From NCBI GenBank assembly GCA_027943335.1, contig BSBK01002080.1, positions 1,058,001 to 1,122,000 on the forward strand: 64,000 bases of DNA, written 5' to 3'. Positions 48,662 to 59,655 of the stretch are shown here, piece by piece (within the stretch, counting starts at the first letter, position 1; the number at the start of each line of letters is the position of its first letter). The notes under the pieces are model-generated. The model ran no database searches. It had not been told where the DNA came from and saw nothing but the letters and a program-made list of their open reading frames with translations. The position numbers and the translations under genes were made by a program. Origin of the DNA: Chamaecyparis obtusa (Eukaryota; Streptophyta; Pinopsida; Cupressales; Cupressaceae).

Positions 48662-50711
48662 GATTATCTCCCAGTCCCTCTGAGAATCATGTCTTGAATT
48701 CCAATGATTACTACCCCACTATCAAGAAGGCGAGGGTTATCTATTGAGGCAGCATGAAAGAAAATATGGATGACACTTATATTGCACCAATCCATGGAAC
48801 TCAATTAATTACTGGTTGTACACAACACTCAACATAAGCATTGGCATTGGTTTTATCACATTTACAAGGAAGTACACAATAACATCATATATTATCCATT
48901 TATTTAAATTTTCCTTTAATACATACTATTTTCTGCATGGTACAAAATACCAATGACATACTTAATCACATTTCACCTCCTCATGGGCATATGTCAATAT
49001 CCAATGTACATATATCAATCTTTGCCATTCCCATAATATGAGACAATAACATCTATTTGAAAGATGACTTTAACTTACATAAAATAAGGCACAAGGAAAA
49101 ATGATACACTATATTTCTTCAAGAGTCATCGAATCAACACATATTTATTTTATTGAAGGAAAGGAAATAATAAACTTTTACAATGTACATTTATTAGTCA
49201 CATAATAAATTCAAAGCTAATCATTATAAACCATTATGGATATTTACTTTTCACCCAATTAGGGAACTAAGAGTGGACCAAGTATCATCTTTTCAAACAA
49301 ATGAATTAGCTAGGTACTTTCATTACACATGATAAGTCCCTCTAATAAAGACACAACACACCATATAGACATTTCAAGACATTAGTTTTCACTAACATAA
49401 TGACTTCAATACTAATAAGGAAATACATTGAATTCATAATTTCCTAATATTGCAATTGGGGAGGATAATCACATCATTACTAGACTTACCATAGCATTCA
49501 TATTTCATCTAAATATTACCTATTCATCAAGTCAAGAACAAATGATTTTAGAAAGATCAAGAAAATATTACATCAACCCTACCTATTCCTTCAATAATTG
49601 TACCAAAAGAAAACATATTCCTTTCATTATGAAAAATTCCTAATTTAATCTCTATGGTTAATCCCTACATAGGCTTGTAGTCACAAATGGACCTTCGGTC
49701 ATTTAGCCAAGAATTTCCAAAATCAACAAATTAAATCATATTTTTACTTTATATAGATAACATCATTTGATGGTCATTCATCATGAATAGAGAAGAGATA
49801 TTTATTTTTAATTTGTGGTTATTATTATCAAATAATCCTAATGTAATTCATGTAAACATTCAGGTGTTATAAAAATAAAATCAATCATGCATCATGTCAC
49901 ATTATCATTTGCATATAAATCCAAAGAGAAATACTCACAATGTTAATTTAGCAGATGTTCCCCACTATTTGTAATTCTTCAACGACAACATGACAAAAAG
50001 GATTACCCAAGAATTCCAACATTGCAACATAATTAATAAGGTCCTAAATTCATGTTTTGTACAAGGATTTATTTTTCAATTCTATTCTAAAATAGGGAAA
50101 AAGAAAGAGAGAGACACAATATTTTAGTCCTTACAATAGCCTATAATACGTATGCAATAACTTCATCATTTGAATCTATAATAAGGAGAACTACCATGGT
50201 AACATCATTAACTAGATTCATTGATCACACATAGCTATTATGATATTTAAAATAGAATAAGGTGTTAAGCCTTTTCAAGTTAATCAAGCAACCTATACTC
50301 GCTATAACAAGCACTGGTGATGACAAGTTTTAGAGGAGATATGCTTGGCTACTGTCAACACTTATGGTACAAAATAACTTGTAATATTAATTTGAGTCTT
50401 TCTAGGAGTACAACAAAAGGGTGATATAAAACATGTGGAATTCATTAACATTTATTTATTAGAAAGATATCCACTATCTATGAAAGTACTCAGGAGGCTC
50501 TTCATTATATTCAAAATGCAAAAATAGAAGTAATTTATGTAGGACAACCTAACCATAGAAGCATGGGTACACTTCATAAAACACTATAGCATAAATACAA
50601 AGAACATAGTTCCTATATTTAGGATCATGTATTATAATGAAAAACCAAAATAAAACTATGCAAAGTACTAAGTAGTAAGTGAGCTAAGAGTCCTAGTGTG
50701 GAAACCTAGTG
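48662..50711 (-). other. LARD leader region (between PBS and ORF A): no gene recognised
   Basis: About 2 kb of AT-rich, stop-dense DNA. In the element's own orientation this is the 5' untranslated leader where a packaging signal would be expected, but none can be identified by eye. Confidence 0.5.
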
Positions 50712-50722
50712 GTCTGATACCA
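50711..50722 (-). other. Primer-binding site of the LARD-like element
   Basis: The minus strand reads TGGTATCAGACC, 11 of 12 matching the initiator tRNA-Met PBS, beginning two bases after the LTR end. Confidence 0.85.
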
Positions 50723-50724
50723 AA

Positions 50725-53700
50725 TTTCATGCCCCGCTAGGGAACCCGAAAGGACAAGAGAAAAAGTATATTTTTTTTTTCCTTTTAAATTCCTTAAGTT
50801 AAGTAGGTATTAAACTCCTAACAGGTTCCCTTACAAGATTATTCCTTTAAATAATTTTTTCATAGTGCATTAAGATTTAACATAAACTAAAGAAAGAAAT
50901 TTCTTTGATCCATTTAACCACATAAGAGAAAGTAGAGAGAGACACATGTACTAAAACAAACATTTCTTTCTTTTTCAACATGAAATAACATTAACACATT
51001 TAAATTCATATTCTTTCAAAAATTACACTTTCCATATCCTAAACCGTCATTTTCTTCCAACAACAATAATACATATTGATTTTCATTCCCATAATTTTCC
51101 TAGATATACCCTCCCCAATTACATGAATTCTTACAATATACATTCTACAATACAAGGCCTTATAGGATTACATGAATACAATAACAATTTACAATATTTT
51201 TTCAATTTTCTTTCCAAGATACAACATTAAAAATAGTGAGAAATGTCTTCAACAGCTTCAGATGCTCCATGAATAGCACAAACATGAACAATACCTCAAA
51301 AAGAATCACCACCCAACCACGTGGATCCACAAAGGTTCACTCCCCCTTGCTAGGAGATAGAACCATTGTTCACATAGGGAAACTAGGAAATCTAAGGTTG
51401 AGGGAAAACCACCAAAACCAAAAACAAGAAGAAACAAAGCAACATAAAACAAAAGACCAAGAGTGGAGTTTCCTATGATGCTGACTAGGTGAGTGTCATC
51501 ACATAGTCCTATATGTTGGGATCCTTCCTAGCAGTCATGTACCCTAGTGCCCTCATGTAGCCTTCCCCAGTAGCTACAATGACCCTGGTACTCCAACAGG
51601 ACCTATGCGGGCTATTATCCATATTTATCTTTTTAAAAGTTTATTAAATCCCTTACCCATTCCCAACCAGTTATGAATTATATTAGGTTTTATTTTCCAA
51701 ACTCACCCAAAGGTTATCCTTCTAGCCTCCTCGGTCGAATCTTGTGGTGAGCCACTCACCTAGGGCACCTAGGAACCTTACTCAACCAATAGGCTATCTA
51801 GGGTTTATAACTTCTCACATACATCTTTCCCTTAGGGTTTCTTTCGGTGTTTCCCTGTGGCCCATACCACCAGGACAAACCCTAACCCTTAAGACAAATG
51901 GTGCAATATAATAAAGGTAGAGCTATCACAATGATTCCAAATATAAAAGCATAAAGGTAAGTGTAGCGGAAGGTATAACTCCTGGACACACCTACATGAT
52001 ACTATAATCCTTCCAAAAAAAAAATTCAATAAAGTTATAATTAATAAACATCAAAATATACACATAGGACCTAACATCCATATCTATAAATTGTTTAATT
52101 ATTATATCCAAAATAGATTTATGATATCCAAAAATAGATTCTTAATTTAACGTAAATTAATCTCTATAAAATTTAGGCTTATTACAAACTTAATACACTT
52201 AATTTATTATTCATCATTAATTAAATTAAAACTTTAATTACGTTCAAACTTAATAAAACTAAACTTAACCTCTTATATTATAATTTTTAATTAATTTCCA
52301 CATCACTTGGAATAAAATAAAATAACATTAATATTAATAATAATAATAAATGGGCTAAACTTATTATATTCTAATTTAATTAAATTTAAAATTTAAAATA
52401 ATTTAAATAAACTTTAATGAAAAAAAATACATTTCTCTTTTATTTATTTAAACCTCTTTTCTTTCTTCTAATTTTTTTATACCTTATGTTACAAAGTAAT
52501 TTCCACTTTTAACTTATTTCTTTTAATCTTTTATTTATTTATTTAGTTTTCTCCTATAATCTCTCCTTATTTTTCTCCTATCTTTCTTCCTTATTATTTT
52601 CCTATAATTTCTCCTATGTTTTTGCTAAAAGTTTATAAGATTTTTGCCAAATGATTTATCATATGTATAACATACCTAAATATAAAATCTAATAATCTCC
52701 CCTATTTAATTTAATAAAGAACTTATTAAATAAATCTATCAAAATAAAATACTATAAAGATAAACATGGTAATCTTTAAATATTGAAATAATTGGGAACC
52801 TTAACATAACATCTAATTTAATACATTTATTATTTTAGCATTACTATAATTGTTTTAATTATTTTTAAATTTACTTATGTTTGTGCATAAAAATTTTAAT
52901 ATTAAAATATGAAAAAAACCTAACAGAGCCACGTTCCATAATATTTTTAATACTAAACCATTTCTCTCCCAAGATTTAGAATAAATATAGTATTGAAAAC
53001 TCATCCCCTAACTATAGGTTTTCCAGTTTATTTTATGTAGATTATTGCTAAGGTTATTATAGTTTTATTTTAAAAATAATAAATCTAACTTGCCATAGAT
53101 AATTAAATACACATGAAGAGCACCATGAGAAATCAGAGAGAGAAGAGAGAGATAGACACAGACATTTAGAGAGACAGATATATGAGGCTTTTTTTTATAG
53201 ATTAAAAAGCCTACTTGGAGCATGTGATGGAGATTCGTGACACAACACTTTTTCTAAGCCTAGCGTTCTCAAAATCCTTATGCAACTTCCTGAGAAATTC
53301 TTCTCTCCAGCCTCTAGAAATCTCCTCCCTGATGCTCAGGGATTTCTCCCTATAAGTAAACCTCTGGGTAGTTCTAGAGGTTGAGGGTGTTGCTTCCCGT
53401 AAAGCAATGTTCTCACCTATTTTATTAAATAAATCTAATAATGAATAAAAATAACTTAACCAATAGTTAGTTTTTTTACCCCTTAGGTAACTAACATTTA
53501 CCTACCCTTCACATACTCTCTTACCAAACTTATTAAATAATTTAACTCCACCTATATAGTTTTATTATTATTATTATTATTTTTATAATTAATAGCAACT
53601 AACTCTTATATAAATAAAATATATATGGGTATGCTTCTCAAGGAAGTCACTAAACGAATGGCAACTTGGGACCCCTTAGAAACTAGAGGTCTCGAGTTCC

Positions 53701-54458
53701 ACTCCCACCCTCTATACTAACAAGACATACAAGAGAGAGATACATAGTCTATAAAGTAGGAGTAAATATAGGAGTAGGTAATTAGTTTTATTTACTTTTA
53801 TATTATATTTATTATTTTTGTTTATTCACTTTACATTTATTATAATTATCTAAAGCCACATTATACATCAAAATAAATAGAATCGTGATTATCACTAATA
53901 TGCTCATAGGAACATAATTACAAACACATCAATAAATGAATATATATAGGTATGCATATACGTGTGCACCCATATATGCATACTTTGTATATACGATTAA
54001 TACATAGAGAGAGAAAATAACATCATTATCCTACATATCTCATAACCAAATAAATGAGACCGACATCAAAGGTTATATAAAATAAGAAACTCAAATCGAC
54101 CCAAAACCAAACCAAGAGATTGGGAAAAATAATCAAAACTATAGGGTTTTCCCGTGTGTGAACTATGGACCCTCACCGAACAACAACAATGATCGAGGAT
54201 TTTGAGGGATCGCTAAGACCTGTGAAGCCAGGTGGAGATGATTCCTAGTACCTACAATCCTGCATCACCGAGAAGAGATACATGTGCATAGATATATACA
54301 ATAAGGTATTTGCAAACAGATGACCAAGATCGATACATCGTGTGGACCTCAACTAAGTGAGTAACTACGACTTCATCTGGAGTCATGATAACACATCAAT
54401 CACATATACATAAAGCATGAGGCATCACATATATATAATTATCGGAGAGGGTGTTACA
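50725..54458 (-). repeat. Right (5') LTR of the LARD-like element (3,734 bp)
   Basis: This is the partner of 18017-42805. It contains the empty target site for the gypsy array near 53981-53985. It carries about 0.6 kb (53151-53746) not present in the left LTR and lacks about 180 bp near its right end (between 54440 and 54444), where the left LTR has 42607-42790. Confidence 0.9.
53151..53746. repeat. LTR-specific 0.6-kb segment with pol III-like boxes near its right end
   Basis: The flanks (GAGAAGAGAGA and GTCTATAAAG) are joined directly in the left LTR at about 20460, so this is an insertion here or a deletion there. Near 53660-53700 it contains TGGCAACTTGGG and, about 25 bp on, GTTCCACTCC, which resemble tRNA-type A and B boxes (B box 9 of 10 against GTTCGANTCC). 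A (TTA)n run lies near 53562-53583. It could hold a tRNA-derived SINE remnant. No clean TSD or poly-A tail was identified. Confidence 0.4.
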
Positions 54459-55062
54459 ATTGTTATCATCCAACCTCTTAAAATAAACAAAATGGTCTGA
54501 ATTACGCCGACTGTAGCCATGCTCAGCCATAAAGCTATCAAATTTAATATACCATTGTCGAGGTGCTTGCTTCAATCCATATAAACTTTTTGGCAATCTG
54601 CACACTAATTTGTCCTTAATTTTGACCTCAAAACCTTGTGGTTGTTGCATATATATTTCTTCTTCCAAATCACCATGGAGAAAAGTTGTTTTAACATCAA
54701 GTTGTTCCAAATGAAAATCTTCAATAGCCACAATACTTAAAACATTTCGTATAGAAGTCATTTTTTACAACTAGAGAAAAGATCTCATCAAAATCAATGT
54801 CATTTTTCTATGCAAATCCCTTTACAACTAACCTGGATTTAAATATTTTCTTACCTCCATCCTCCTCTTTCATCCTATAAACCCATTTATTGGGTAATGC
54901 CTTTTTACCTGTAGGTAACTTACATAATTCCCAAGTTTTATTTTTCAGCAAGGATTCCATTTCTTCTTCCATGGAAAGCTCCCACTGAACCATTGTATCT
55001 ACCTGCACATCTTCATCATATCCTTCTAGTTCACTAGCATCTGTTAATAAAATAGAATACAA
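54459..55062 (-). pseudogene. copia-1 RT N-terminal half
   Basis: The minus-strand translation starts near 55062 with SELEGYDEDVQ and WELSMEEEMESLLKNKTWEL, the standard opening of copia RT. It continues with LPNKWVYRMKEEDGGKKIFKSRLVVKGFA, then after a short damaged stretch DVKTTFLHGDLEEEIYMQQP, KSLYGLKQAPRQWYIKFDSF and FKRLDDNN at 54459. The last residues join YIILC at 18016 across the LARD insertion. A stop and phase change lie near 54770-54808. Confidence 0.92.
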
Positions 55063-56100
55063 AGAGGCAGAAAATATTTCTGGAGGTCTACTTAACCTTG
55101 TTGACCATCTAACATTTACTGGGGTTTGTGGTATTTGTTGTTGTTGTTTTTACGGAGCATAAGGAACTACTAGAATATCATCTTTTGGAGTATCATCAAG
55201 TACTACTTAATCATTTTCTTTCTTCTCATGTTGCTGCAATAGATCTTTGTAGAACACTTTCTTATTGAATATGACATCCCTACTGTTTACAATTTTATGA
55301 TTTTCAAAATTCCAAATCCTATAACCAAATTCATCAATTTCATATCCAAAAAATACACATTTCTTTGAGTTAGATTCCTGGTCAATTCTATTTTTAGAAT
55401 TTATATGTGCAAATGCTTCTCAACTAAAGGTTTTGAGAAAAGAATAACTCACCTTCTTACCATTCCATGCTTCCTCTAGAATACCACAACCCAAAGAAAT
55501 AGAGGGACCTCTATTGATTAAATATGCAGTTGTATTAACAACCTCCACCCATATGTTTAAGGGAATCCCAACATGCAACATCATACTCCTTACATGCTCC
55601 ATTATTACCATGTTCATGCGTTCAACCACTCTATTTTCTTATGGAGTCCTTGGTACAATTTTCTTCCTACAAATACCATTATAGGAACAATAATCTTCAA
55701 ATTCTATGCTTCAATACTCACCACCATTATCAGATCTGAGACATTTAATCCTTTTACTAGTCTCATTCTCAACCAAGCATTTCTATTTCTTTAAAGTTTG
55801 AAATAAATTAGATTTCTATCTAAGGAAATAAATCCATATTTTTCTTGTTGCATCATCTATAAATGTAACATAATACAAAGAGCCACCAAGGGAAGATACC
55901 TGAGTTGGTCCCCATACATATGTATGCACAAGCTCTAATTTCTCATTTTTATTTTTCTTCCCACTCTTCACAAAACCAACTCTATTATGTTTCCCATACA
56001 AATAACTTTCACAAAAATTCATATTGACACATTTCAGACCTGGTAAAAATTTCTTTGAATGAAGTAATTTCATACCTTTTTCACTCATGTGCCCAAGGTT
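55063..56100 (-). pseudogene. copia-1 integrase
   Basis: Minus strand: a pre-integrase zinc region (LKCVNMNFCESYLYGKHNRV, near 56030), then LELVHTYVWGPTQVSSLGGS and YYVTFIDDATRKIWIYFL (about 55960-55820), where the first catalytic Asp of the usual HTD motif is Tyr (HTY). The region after it (LRSDNGGEY equivalent near 55720) is in a shifted frame, and the C-terminal part begins VERMNMVIMEHVRSMMLHVG with LINRGPSISLG (55629-55420). Between 55063 and 55420 lies the low-conservation linker to RT. The missing Asp and frame breaks show it is inactive. Confidence 0.88.
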
Positions 56101-57422
56101 GTTGTGCTATAGTGTTGTGTTAGAATCTACAACAACTATTTGATTTTTCTTTCTGTTCAACTGTAGCAACTGTTCCTGAACATTCATTTTTCTCTGAAAT
56201 AATTAAAGTAGAAGGAATAGTATGACCTATACAAATATATAGGGTACCTACTTTCACACCTTTTTCTACTACTAAGTAACCTTTTGAAATCTTCTAGTTT
56301 CTGTCATTAAAGTAACTGTGCAACCGTCATCACCAAATTTTCCTTCTGAAATTAAATCCCTACTCAACCTTGAAACATGTCTTACCTCTTGTAGTAGCCA
56401 ATGATTCCCATTATGCAACTTAATCTTAATTTTTCCCTTTCCAAAAATCTAACAAGGTTCATTATCTCCCAAATGAACTAGCCCAAAATCCCCTTGGACA
56501 TAATTAGGAAAATAACCTCTATGGGGTGTAGAGTGAAATGAAGCCCCTGAATCTAAAACCCATGAATCATCGACATTTTATAAAGAAAGAAGCAAAGCAT
56601 CCTCTTCAGATTTATTACTTACCACATTTTCCTCCTTATTCATCTCCTTTATTCTTCTAAGACCATCAATATTTCTTCTTATGGCTTGGTTTTCCACATT
56701 ACCAGCAATCATTTGGTCCTTTAGATTCATAGCTCTTTCCCTTTGATTTTCTTGTTGATATCCCACAATTTCCACAATTGTTTCCTCTCTCATTCGTTAT
56801 GCCTCTGCTTTGTGCATTCAAGACACTTCTAGATGTAGATCCACCTAGGATTTTCCTACAATTTTCCTCACTCAGAATCCAACTGATAACATCATCAAGT
56901 TATAGGGTATTAGAACAAGAAATAGAGTTACTAACAACCATTACCAAGCCATTCTAGCTTTCAGGAAAATAACAAAAAATCAAGAGAGCCCTAATTTCTT
57001 CATAAAAAATATCATTTATAGAAGATAATTGACTGGTAACCATATTAAACTCATTCAAATGATTAGTAATAGATCCACCTTCTTCCATCTTCATATTAAA
57101 CAAATGGTTCATGAGAAATACCTTGTTTGAAGTGGAGGGATTTTCATACAACCTTGCTAGGGTTTCTATCAACTCTTTAGTTGTCTTCACTTTCATAATA
57201 TTAAAAGCCACTGATTAGGCTAGACATAATTGAATACTTCCAAGTTCCTTTATGTCAAGAATATCCTAGTCCTCATTAGTCATTGTTGATGGTTTCTTGG
57301 ATTTTCCTTCCAATGGATGCCATAAATCCTTTTGATAGAGATAGTCCTCCATTTGCATTTTCCATAACTAAAATTTCTACCCATTAAACTTTTCAACCTT
57401 CATCTTACCCTCATCTACCATT
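56101..57422 (-). pseudogene. copia-1 gag and protease
   Basis: The start ATG is near 57422 (MVDEGKMKVEKFNG). The gag core has LETLARLYE-like and FLMNHLFNMKMEEGGSITNH (57211-56954) with LNEFNMVTSQL, typical of the copia gag family. A degenerate zinc knuckle (DCW*CGKPSHKKKY) lies near 56690. The protease DDSWVLDSGASFHS at about 56580-56530 keeps the D-S-G-A active site. Downstream to 56101 are the protease C-terminal and pre-integrase parts. Several TAG/TGA stops interrupt it. Confidence 0.88.
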
Positions 57423-57496
57423 TCTCCCACTCAATCATGAAACTCCCACTAAATTGTGAGACCTTACTGCAAAGGATAAGTTAAAAAAACCTCTCT

Positions 57497-57507
57497 TTGA
57501 TACCACC
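57497..57507 (-). other. Primer-binding site of copia-1
   Basis: The minus strand reads GGTGGTATCAAAG directly after the LTR end CCTAACA, an initiator tRNA-Met type PBS with an A in place of G. Confidence 0.75.
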
Positions 57508-57550
57508 TGTTAGGATTAACAAGACAAAAATAACAATAACATGCAAATAT
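57508..57550 (-). repeat. copia-1 5' LTR, visible part (43 bp)
   Basis: TGTTAGGATTAACAAGA... matches the start of the 3' LTR at 2049 over 43 bp with about six differences, then is cut by copia-2. The rest of this LTR should lie right of the window. Confidence 0.85.
57546..57550. repeat. Presumed left TSD of copia-2 (AATAT)
   Basis: These are the five bases before the TGTTGG end of copia-2. The partner lies outside the window, so this is unverified. Confidence 0.35.
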
Positions 57551-58795
57551 TGTTGGATATTGCTAATGCATGGGGAGGTGATTGAGACATTTAATATGTT
57601 CAATCACTATGTTATTGAATGGGCACTCATACTGTTGTCTTCTATGTTTTGTCACTGATGTAAACATATGTTTCTGTGAGGAAACATGCTGGTTATCATA
57701 GTGTATAGACAATGTACAGATGTTTCAAATGCTGCAAAGTCAGATGAGAGTTTAGGAGGATGTTGTGATCTTATATCAAAGATCACATGATGTAATATTT
57801 CATATTGGATAAGTTACAATTGTTTTGGTGAAGACTGGTCACTGGACTGTAACAGTGAGAAATGCCAGAGTTAGTCTCTATGATTTTGGTATATCTTCTA
57901 GATGATATAGATTCAAGGTATTTGAGCTTGAGCGATGACATAAAAGGTACTGAAGGATGTTCACTAGTCAGTGCAAGTTATGAAATGCTTGGTGACATCA
58001 TCTGTGGTGTATGTTCTAGAGGTGACTTATTTGGAAGCCAATTTGGGAGATGTACCGTGTGTTATGCTTGGCAAACACAAATTAAGGATGTTGGTCCTTA
58101 ATTGTTGTAATGAAATCATTGTATACTTGTTCTAGATTCTGTGTGTATCTTAGCAAGGGTTTATGTAATTGTTTTTAATTAGGAAAGCCTCATGGGCTGA
58201 CCTGTTAATGAGAATTGTAATAAGGTATAAATAAAAGGTCTTTTCTTAGGAAAAGATATGGATGTAGATGATGATATAGAGAGGTTGTGAAAGCTATGAG
58301 ATTGTGTCTTCTACATGTAGAGAAGAGGTTTTTTGGTGGACTTCATTGGAAATGATCAAGAAAAGACAGTTGCTTTCGAACGGTTCAAAAAGATTGTGCA
58401 TTTCTTCATATACACTTGTGTTGTGAAAAATGAGTTCTGAAGGTGGATTTAACCTTCTTTGGGCAGTGAGCCCTCCCTTTTTGTTCTTGAATCCTAACAG
58501 GGTCTGTCCTCTAACAAGGACTATGTATTGTAATGTTTCAATAAGCTCCTATTAGGGCTATATCTTCTAACAAGGATAACTATACTCTTAGTACATCATT
58601 TGTGGGTGCTAATTTCCACTGAGGTTTTTACCTTTAACAGGGTTTCCTCGAGACCAAAATATTGTGTTATTATGTTTGCATTCATTGTGTTCATTGGATT
58701 TGATATTGCTGCTACTTAAAGTTTAAATTTTAATAATCTATCATACAACTGATTCACCCCCCTCTTAGTTGTATTGTGGACTATTATTCCTAACA
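57551..58795 (+). repeat. copia-2 5' LTR (1,245 bp)
   Basis: It starts TGTTGGATATTGC and ends ATTATTCCTAACA (TGTT...AACA). It is bounded right by the PBS. The pyrimidine-rich TTCACCCCCCTCTTAGTTG near its end is typical of plant copia LTRs. The small frame at 57862-58101 is in the LTR and unlikely to be a gene. The 3' partner is outside the window. Confidence 0.88.
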
Positions 58796-58797
58796 TT

Positions 58798-58809
58798 TGG
58801 TATTAGAGA
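58798..58809 (+). other. Primer-binding site of copia-2
   Basis: TGGTATTAGAGA, two bases after the LTR, is initiator tRNA-Met type with C-to-T and other changes. Confidence 0.75.
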
Positions 58810-58856
58810 AAGTGGTCCTTAGAGATAAATATTAATATCTTGAGGTGATTCTGGAG

Positions 58857-59655
58857 ATGGCATACTATAGGAAGGATAGTCTGAAATTTGATCCTGGAAA
58901 CTTTGACAGTTGGAAGAACAAAATGTGAACTCACCTATTTTTTTTTGGGATTGACTACTAGTTGATTACAAGGAATAAGATAGATATAAATTATGAAGAT
59001 GAGCTACCAATAGCTACTAAAGATGAAAAGAAGATATTTTCACTTAACATGATTACAAGAGAAGCACTAATCAACGCACTCTCTAGAGGAGAGTTAAGTT
59101 AAAGACTTGGATTCAACATACTTGATTTGGGAAAGATTAGAAGCACTATATGAGGGAGACAAGTATACCAAATAAGTGAAGTTACAAAACTGGAAGAAAA
59201 ATATGGAGAAGCTGCAAATGAATGGGGATGAAAGCATTAGGGCTTATGTTCAAAGGGTTACAAAAGCTGTAGTTGGAATTAGAAACTGTGGAGGCACTTA
59301 TGATGAAGTTATTGCGAAGATCCTTAGATCTTTGACACCTGCTTACAAGTTAAAGACTATATCTATTCAAGAAACTATACCTCTAACTCCAAACTTTAAC
59401 AGAGAGATATTGATTGCAAAGCTAACTACTTTTGAAGCTGCAAAATTAGGAGAGGCTGTACCTAAAGTTGAATCTACATTTAAGGCATCTGCACATAAGA
59501 AATTTTCTACACTTCTGAGCACCAACAAAGAAGACCTAAAAGAAGAGCTTGGTGAGTATGTTGAGGAGATCGGATTTGTTTCTATTAAAGATGATCCAGT
59601 ACATGAGGAAAAAGATTTAGTATCTCATGTTGACAAGAAAACTGAATGGATAATA
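58857..59655 (+). pseudogene. copia-2 gag and start of protease, apparently without zinc knuckle
   Basis: The ATG at 58857 opens gag (MAYYRKDSLKFDPGNFDSWK), the copia gag N-terminus. The phase changes near 59100, after which WERLEALYEG and VKLQNWKKNMEKLQMNGDES follow in the frame used by pol. Between KASAHKKFSTLL (about 59490) and the protease EWIIDNGFSHHMT (about 59643) no CCHC knuckle is visible, so that part seems deleted. The protease active site D-S-G appears as D-N-G. Confidence 0.85.

Larger units (their letters stand above)
18017..54458 (-). mobile_element. LARD-like LTR retrotransposon, minus strand, hosting the gypsy array in one LTR
   Basis: Terminal repeats over 3 kb long (18017-42805 including the nested array, and 50725-54458) start TGTCATGCCCCG / TTTCATGCCCCG and end GTGTTACA. 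A minus-strand PBS lies next to the right LTR and a PPT next to the left LTR, so the element reads right to left. The interior is 42806-50724, about 7.9 kb. I see no gag-pol domains there, only two relic frames (46021-46599 and 47879-48661). Large LTRs around a non-gag-pol interior fit the class of large retrotransposon derivatives (LARDs), which depend on proteins from other elements. It sits in the RT gene of copia-1. Confidence 0.82.
2049..57550 (-). mobile_element. copia-1: minus-strand Ty1/copia retrotransposon, split by two large insertions
   Basis: The element reads right to left: 5' LTR start (57508 in + coordinates, continuing past 57550 behind another insertion), PBS, gag, protease, integrase, RT, RNase H, PPT and 3' LTR (2049-2502). 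Gag to protease to integrase to RT is the Ty1/copia order. Removing the insertions 3355-17759 and 18017-54458, with one TSD copy each, restores continuous RT/RNase H coding across both junctions, which confirms that the three separated blocks are one element. Stops and small shifts are scattered throughout, so it is dead. It sits in the chromodomain of the gypsy remnant at 1-2048. Its right LTR is interrupted by copia-2. Confidence 0.88.

Noticed and set aside
53640..53710. A tRNA gene
   Set aside because: Only box-like motifs are visible; no acceptor stem or cloverleaf can be folded by eye.
57862..58101. 79-codon frame as a host or accessory gene
   Set aside because: It lies wholly within the copia-2 LTR and resembles no protein I know.
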